Shown one piece after another: positions 62,301 through 64,000 of a DNA stretch of 64,000 nt. Under the pieces are notes generated by a model that made no database searches, was not told the DNA's origin, and saw nothing but the letters and a program-made list of their open reading frames with translations. Origin of the DNA: Apostichopus japonicus (Eukaryota; Echinodermata; Holothuroidea; Aspidochirotida; Stichopodidae). The stretch covers positions 29,907,960-29,971,959 of the forward strand of contig NC_092563.1 in assembly GCF_037975245.1 (NCBI RefSeq), given 5' to 3'. Position numbers and translations under genes: made by a program. Positions within the stretch are counted from its first letter, which is position 1; each line of letters starts with the position of its first letter.

Positions 62301-64000
62301 AGGGAGGGGGAGAGAGGGAGAAGGAGGGGGAGGGAGGGAGAAGGAGGGGGAGGGCGAGGAAGGAGGGAGAGGGAGGGGAGGGAGGGGAAGGAGGGGGAGG
62401 GAGGGGAAGGAAGGACAGGGAGGGGGAGGAGGGGAAGGAGGGGAAGGAGGGGAAGGAGGGGAAGGAGGGGAAGGAGGGGAAGGAGGGGAAGGAGGGGAAG
62501 GAGGGAGAGGGAGGGGAAGGAGGGAGGGAGAGGGAGGGAGGGGAGGGAGGGGAGGGAGGGAGAAAGAGGGAGCAAGGGAGGGAGGGGGAGGGGAAGGAGG
62601 GGGAAGGAGGGAGAGGCAGGGGTGGTGTATCACATATTACCACATGCCACATTTTCTAATAGCCCTTCCCTCCAATTCCCAACTCTCCAGCCCCAATTCA
62701 GCCAATGAATGCTTTTATTCTTCATCTTGATTACACAACAGAAATTTATTGAAAAAATAGACTGAAATATCACTTTGATTTTTAAAGGAAATTTGGTGGT
62801 AAACTTTATAAAAAAAGAGTACTTACTTCCTTAAATAAAAATCCTCCCTTCACCTGTCACTGCATCACTAACTGGTCCCTAATTAATTTCCTAGTACTTT
62901 TAGCTAACTTTGGTAGCAAATGGCTGTTGCATGCAATGTGCTGACAACAAAGCTAGGCAAGGCTCTAAAGTAATGTGTGAAGGTGTGCTGGTGATCTACG
63001 CAACGACTGTGGCTTCAGAACGAGCAGAGTTACTTCCGCCAGCAAATCGACCACAACCGAAGGCAGAGTGTAACACGGGCACACCTTTGATTACTTAAGA
63101 AATGTAATTGATGATGGACCTATACAATATGCTTGACTACCGCGCGCCTAATGAAATGACGACGCTACGGTAAACACGCCTAATATAAACTTATAGTAAT
63201 AATAGTATACGAGTACGGGTATACGGACTGCTATGAATAAATATTCCCTAAACTGATACCGTGTGCAATAAAACTCGGCCTAGTTGGCACGTGCGCGAGT
63301 GGTATAAAATGGCTAGCGAAATACAGATAGAACTCGCGACTAAGCTAATTCTGAGCTCAGAATAACGCACTAATGAAATAGCTGGTAAATATACGCTTAA
63401 ACGCCTTTGGAATAATTCTAAAGAAGCGCAATCTTAAGGTTAAATAAAATGCTAAGGAGTTCGTATCTTAATTTTCTGGTCTTATCTAATTCACGGCGCT
63501 TGTTGGAGAGAACGTGCAAATAGCGCAGGCTTGTATATGTACCAAGAAGTGAGGTCAAATGTCGAGGACCATTCCATTATTGCATACCGTGCAGTTGACT
63601 TGGACACCTCCAAATCAACATAGGTGAATGAAATGTGATCCACTACAGATTACCTACGTACCTAATCCTGTCATATATTTATCAAAAAATTTACCCCCCC
63701 CCCTTCCCCCTTTTTGTTTTTTTTTGTTTTTTTTCTGTTTCCGAGTGAAATGCCTGAGCTAAGACAGTCTCAGTAAAGTAGGTCTGGGTATGTAAGAATT
63801 CCAATTAAGTAAATTATCCAGCACCTTAATGTAAATTATCAAGAACATAAGTTACAACCAAAGGAACAGAATTGCTCTGCACAAATAAAATTACTGCTTT
63901 GACCAAGTTTATTTGGAATGTCTTAAAATTCTGACTTACTCTTCACTAGTAGTTTGTTTGTCATCTTCAGTAGTCTTCTTCTGGTCTCCCCCTGTTTTGT
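56163..64000 (-). CDS. VAC14: VAC14 homologue, C-terminal half (nine exons; 5' part off the right edge)
   Basis: VAC14 is the scaffold of the endolysosomal complex of PIKfyve and FIG4 that controls PI(3,5)P2. Nine minus-strand exons (64000-63940, 62197-62062, 61914-61849, 61423-61200, 60175-60001, 59150-59032, 58816-58737, 57771-57612, 56325-56163) join in consistent phases to give 393 residues and a stop. Diagnostic peptides are [16 protein letters not shown] (residue 49 onward), [99 protein letters not shown] and [11 protein letters not shown] near the end. These cover the Vac14/FIG4-binding C-terminal region. Vertebrate VAC14 is about 780 residues, so roughly half is present. The HEAT-repeat N-terminal half that contacts PIKfyve lies outside the window. 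The reading frame is intact. Identification is by remembered family sequence. Confidence 0.95.
57612..57771 (-). CDS. VAC14: VAC14 exon H
   Basis: The acceptor is attttctttttag and the donor is gtgagt. After completing a tyrosine codon it reads [20 protein letters not shown] and continues [20 protein letters not shown] then [12 protein letters not shown]. It matches VAC14 almost residue for residue through the LLPQS helix. Confidence 0.96.
57937..58217. repeat. tandem array of four 71-bp units in a VAC14 intron
   Basis: ATTATGCATTG starts at 57937, 58008, 58079 and 58150, giving a period of exactly 71. The first unit is the most diverged and the last three are nearly identical. The array lies in the intron between exons G and H. 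Confidence 0.95.
58737..58816 (-). CDS. VAC14: VAC14 exon G
   Basis: The acceptor is tttttctctcag and the donor is gtaagt. One base, 26 codons and one base give [20 protein letters not shown] then ESPIFT. This is one of the most conserved VAC14 segments. Confidence 0.95.
59032..59150 (-). CDS. VAC14: VAC14 exon F
   Basis: The acceptor is ctctttacag. The exon holds 39 codons and then TT, reading [20 protein letters not shown] and then [19 protein letters not shown]. The donor gtatcc is weak, but it is the only GT that gives the conserved KFGDLEVT junction (TT plus T from exon G). Confidence 0.9.
59531..59698. repeat. 93-bp tandem duplication in a VAC14 intron
   Basis: AACTGTTCATACTGTC starts at 59533 and again at 59626. 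Both copies continue through GTACAAGTGC and GGTATTAGCAT with scattered differences. The duplication lies in the intron between exons E and F. Confidence 0.9.
60001..60175 (-). CDS. VAC14: VAC14 exon E
   Basis: The acceptor is ttattctgtag and the donor is gtaatc. One base completes an arginine codon, then 58 codons follow. [20 protein letters not shown] and [17 protein letters not shown] are close to the vertebrate sequence. Confidence 0.95.
61200..61423 (-). CDS. VAC14: VAC14 exon D
   Basis: The acceptor is ccattag and the donor is gtgaga. The exon holds 74 codons and then AG. It starts [14 protein letters not shown] and ends [19 protein letters not shown] then IIR. Both ends are conserved in VAC14. 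The middle ([20 protein letters not shown] and the following dozen residues) corresponds to a loop of variable length in the family. Confidence 0.93.
61687..61812. repeat. second purine-rich tract, 37 bases past VAC14 exon C
   Basis: The plus strand is GA-rich (AGGGGAGGGGAGAGGGG and similar). On the transcribed strand it is pyrimidine-rich and begins just beyond the exon C donor, where it could influence splicing. Confidence 0.8.
61849..61914 (-). CDS. VAC14: VAC14 exon C
   Basis: A 22-codon exon in phase 0 at both ends, acceptor gttttattccag, donor gtaaaa. It reads [20 protein letters not shown] then DE, matching the [22 protein letters not shown] region of vertebrate VAC14. Confidence 0.93.
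62062..62197 (-). CDS. VAC14: VAC14 exon B
   Basis: The acceptor is tttttcaaacag and the donor is gtaaga. One base completes the split codon, then 45 codons run from [20 protein letters not shown] to KTPNM. The segment [18 protein letters not shown] matches the conserved VAC14 helix that ends in KTP. Confidence 0.93.
62301..62624. repeat. polypurine satellite (GGGGAAGGA-type) in a VAC14 intron
   Basis: Over 320 bases the plus strand is almost pure A and G. There are at least eight perfect tandem GAGGGGAAG units at about 62420-62505, surrounded by GGGAGG-type degenerate repeats. The VAC14 transcript is polypyrimidine here. Long open frames across it on both strands are low-complexity artefacts. 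Confidence 0.95.
62990..63580. other. CpG-rich island in the VAC14 intron between exons A and B
   Basis: CpG is frequent here (about 20 in 63121-63420) while the surrounding DNA is CpG-poor. The stretch includes GGTATAAAATGGCTAGCG on the plus strand. No coding frame is convincing. It may be an intronic promoter, an unmethylated island or a young insertion. Confidence 0.5.
63940..64000 (-). CDS. VAC14: VAC14 exon A (partial, cut by window edge)
   Basis: The frame [19 protein letters not shown] is hydrophilic, like the disordered linker before the C-terminal region in VAC14. It ends with GA before a gtaagt donor, and exon B supplies the single base needed to complete the codon. The assignment rests on this phase match and on composition, because the linker itself is poorly conserved. 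Confidence 0.7.

Noticed and set aside
62262-62708. Arg/Gly-rich and Pro/Ser/Leu-rich frames on both strands
   Set aside because: They arise from the polypurine satellite in a VAC14 intron and are open in four frames, which is typical of repeats.

Overview
The window is eukaryotic, AT-rich DNA dominated by introns and repeats. It carries parts of two protein-coding genes, both on the minus strand and arranged head to tail. The proteins look like metazoan orthologues, and the repeats (CR1/L2-type and endonuclease-RT-type LINEs, BEL/Pao, MITEs) suit a marine invertebrate deuterostome such as an echinoderm. That taxonomic guess is an inference of moderate to low confidence.

Right part (56.16-64.0 kb): the 3' half of VAC14, the scaffold of the PIKfyve-FIG4 complex that makes and turns over PI(3,5)P2. 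Nine exons with compatible phases join into 393 residues ending in a stop codon. The N-terminal half lies beyond base 64000. Its introns hold a 320-bp polypurine satellite, a CpG-rich island, a 71-bp tandem array and a 93-bp tandem duplication.

Middle (50.5-56.1 kb): the short intergenic space. Next to the VAC14 3' end is a minisatellite of about ten 105-bp units. Next to the following gene is a CpG-containing 5' region.

Left part (0.9-50.5 kb): the 5' end of an MTSS-family gene (missing-in-metastasis, I-BAR protein). Coding exon 1 is at 50.4 kb, exon 2 at 41.3 kb, exon 3 at 38.6 kb and exon 4 at 0.95 kb. Together they encode residues 1-113 of the I-BAR domain, and the gene runs off the left edge. 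Exons 3 and 4 are separated by a 37.6-kb intron that makes up more than half the window. This intron and intron 1 carry almost all of the accessory DNA: a foldback element with a near-perfect terminal inverted repeat (5.0-5.7 kb), an 818-bp TTAA-flanked element with internal direct repeats (46.9-47.7 kb), LINE and BEL/Pao fragments, a degenerate two-exon coding unit of unknown function (22.2-23.8 kb), a possible SINE, many minisatellites, and a short dispersed repeat found at least seven times in one orientation, each copy with a splice-donor-like CAG/GTAAG core.

The order and orientation of the two genes (VAC14 3' end followed by the MTSS 5' end, same strand) is the same as I recall for human VAC14 and MTSS2 on chromosome 16q22. 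This suggests an old conserved gene pair. No bacterial operon, CRISPR array, rRNA or confident tRNA is present. Most other open frames here are chance or low-complexity frames.
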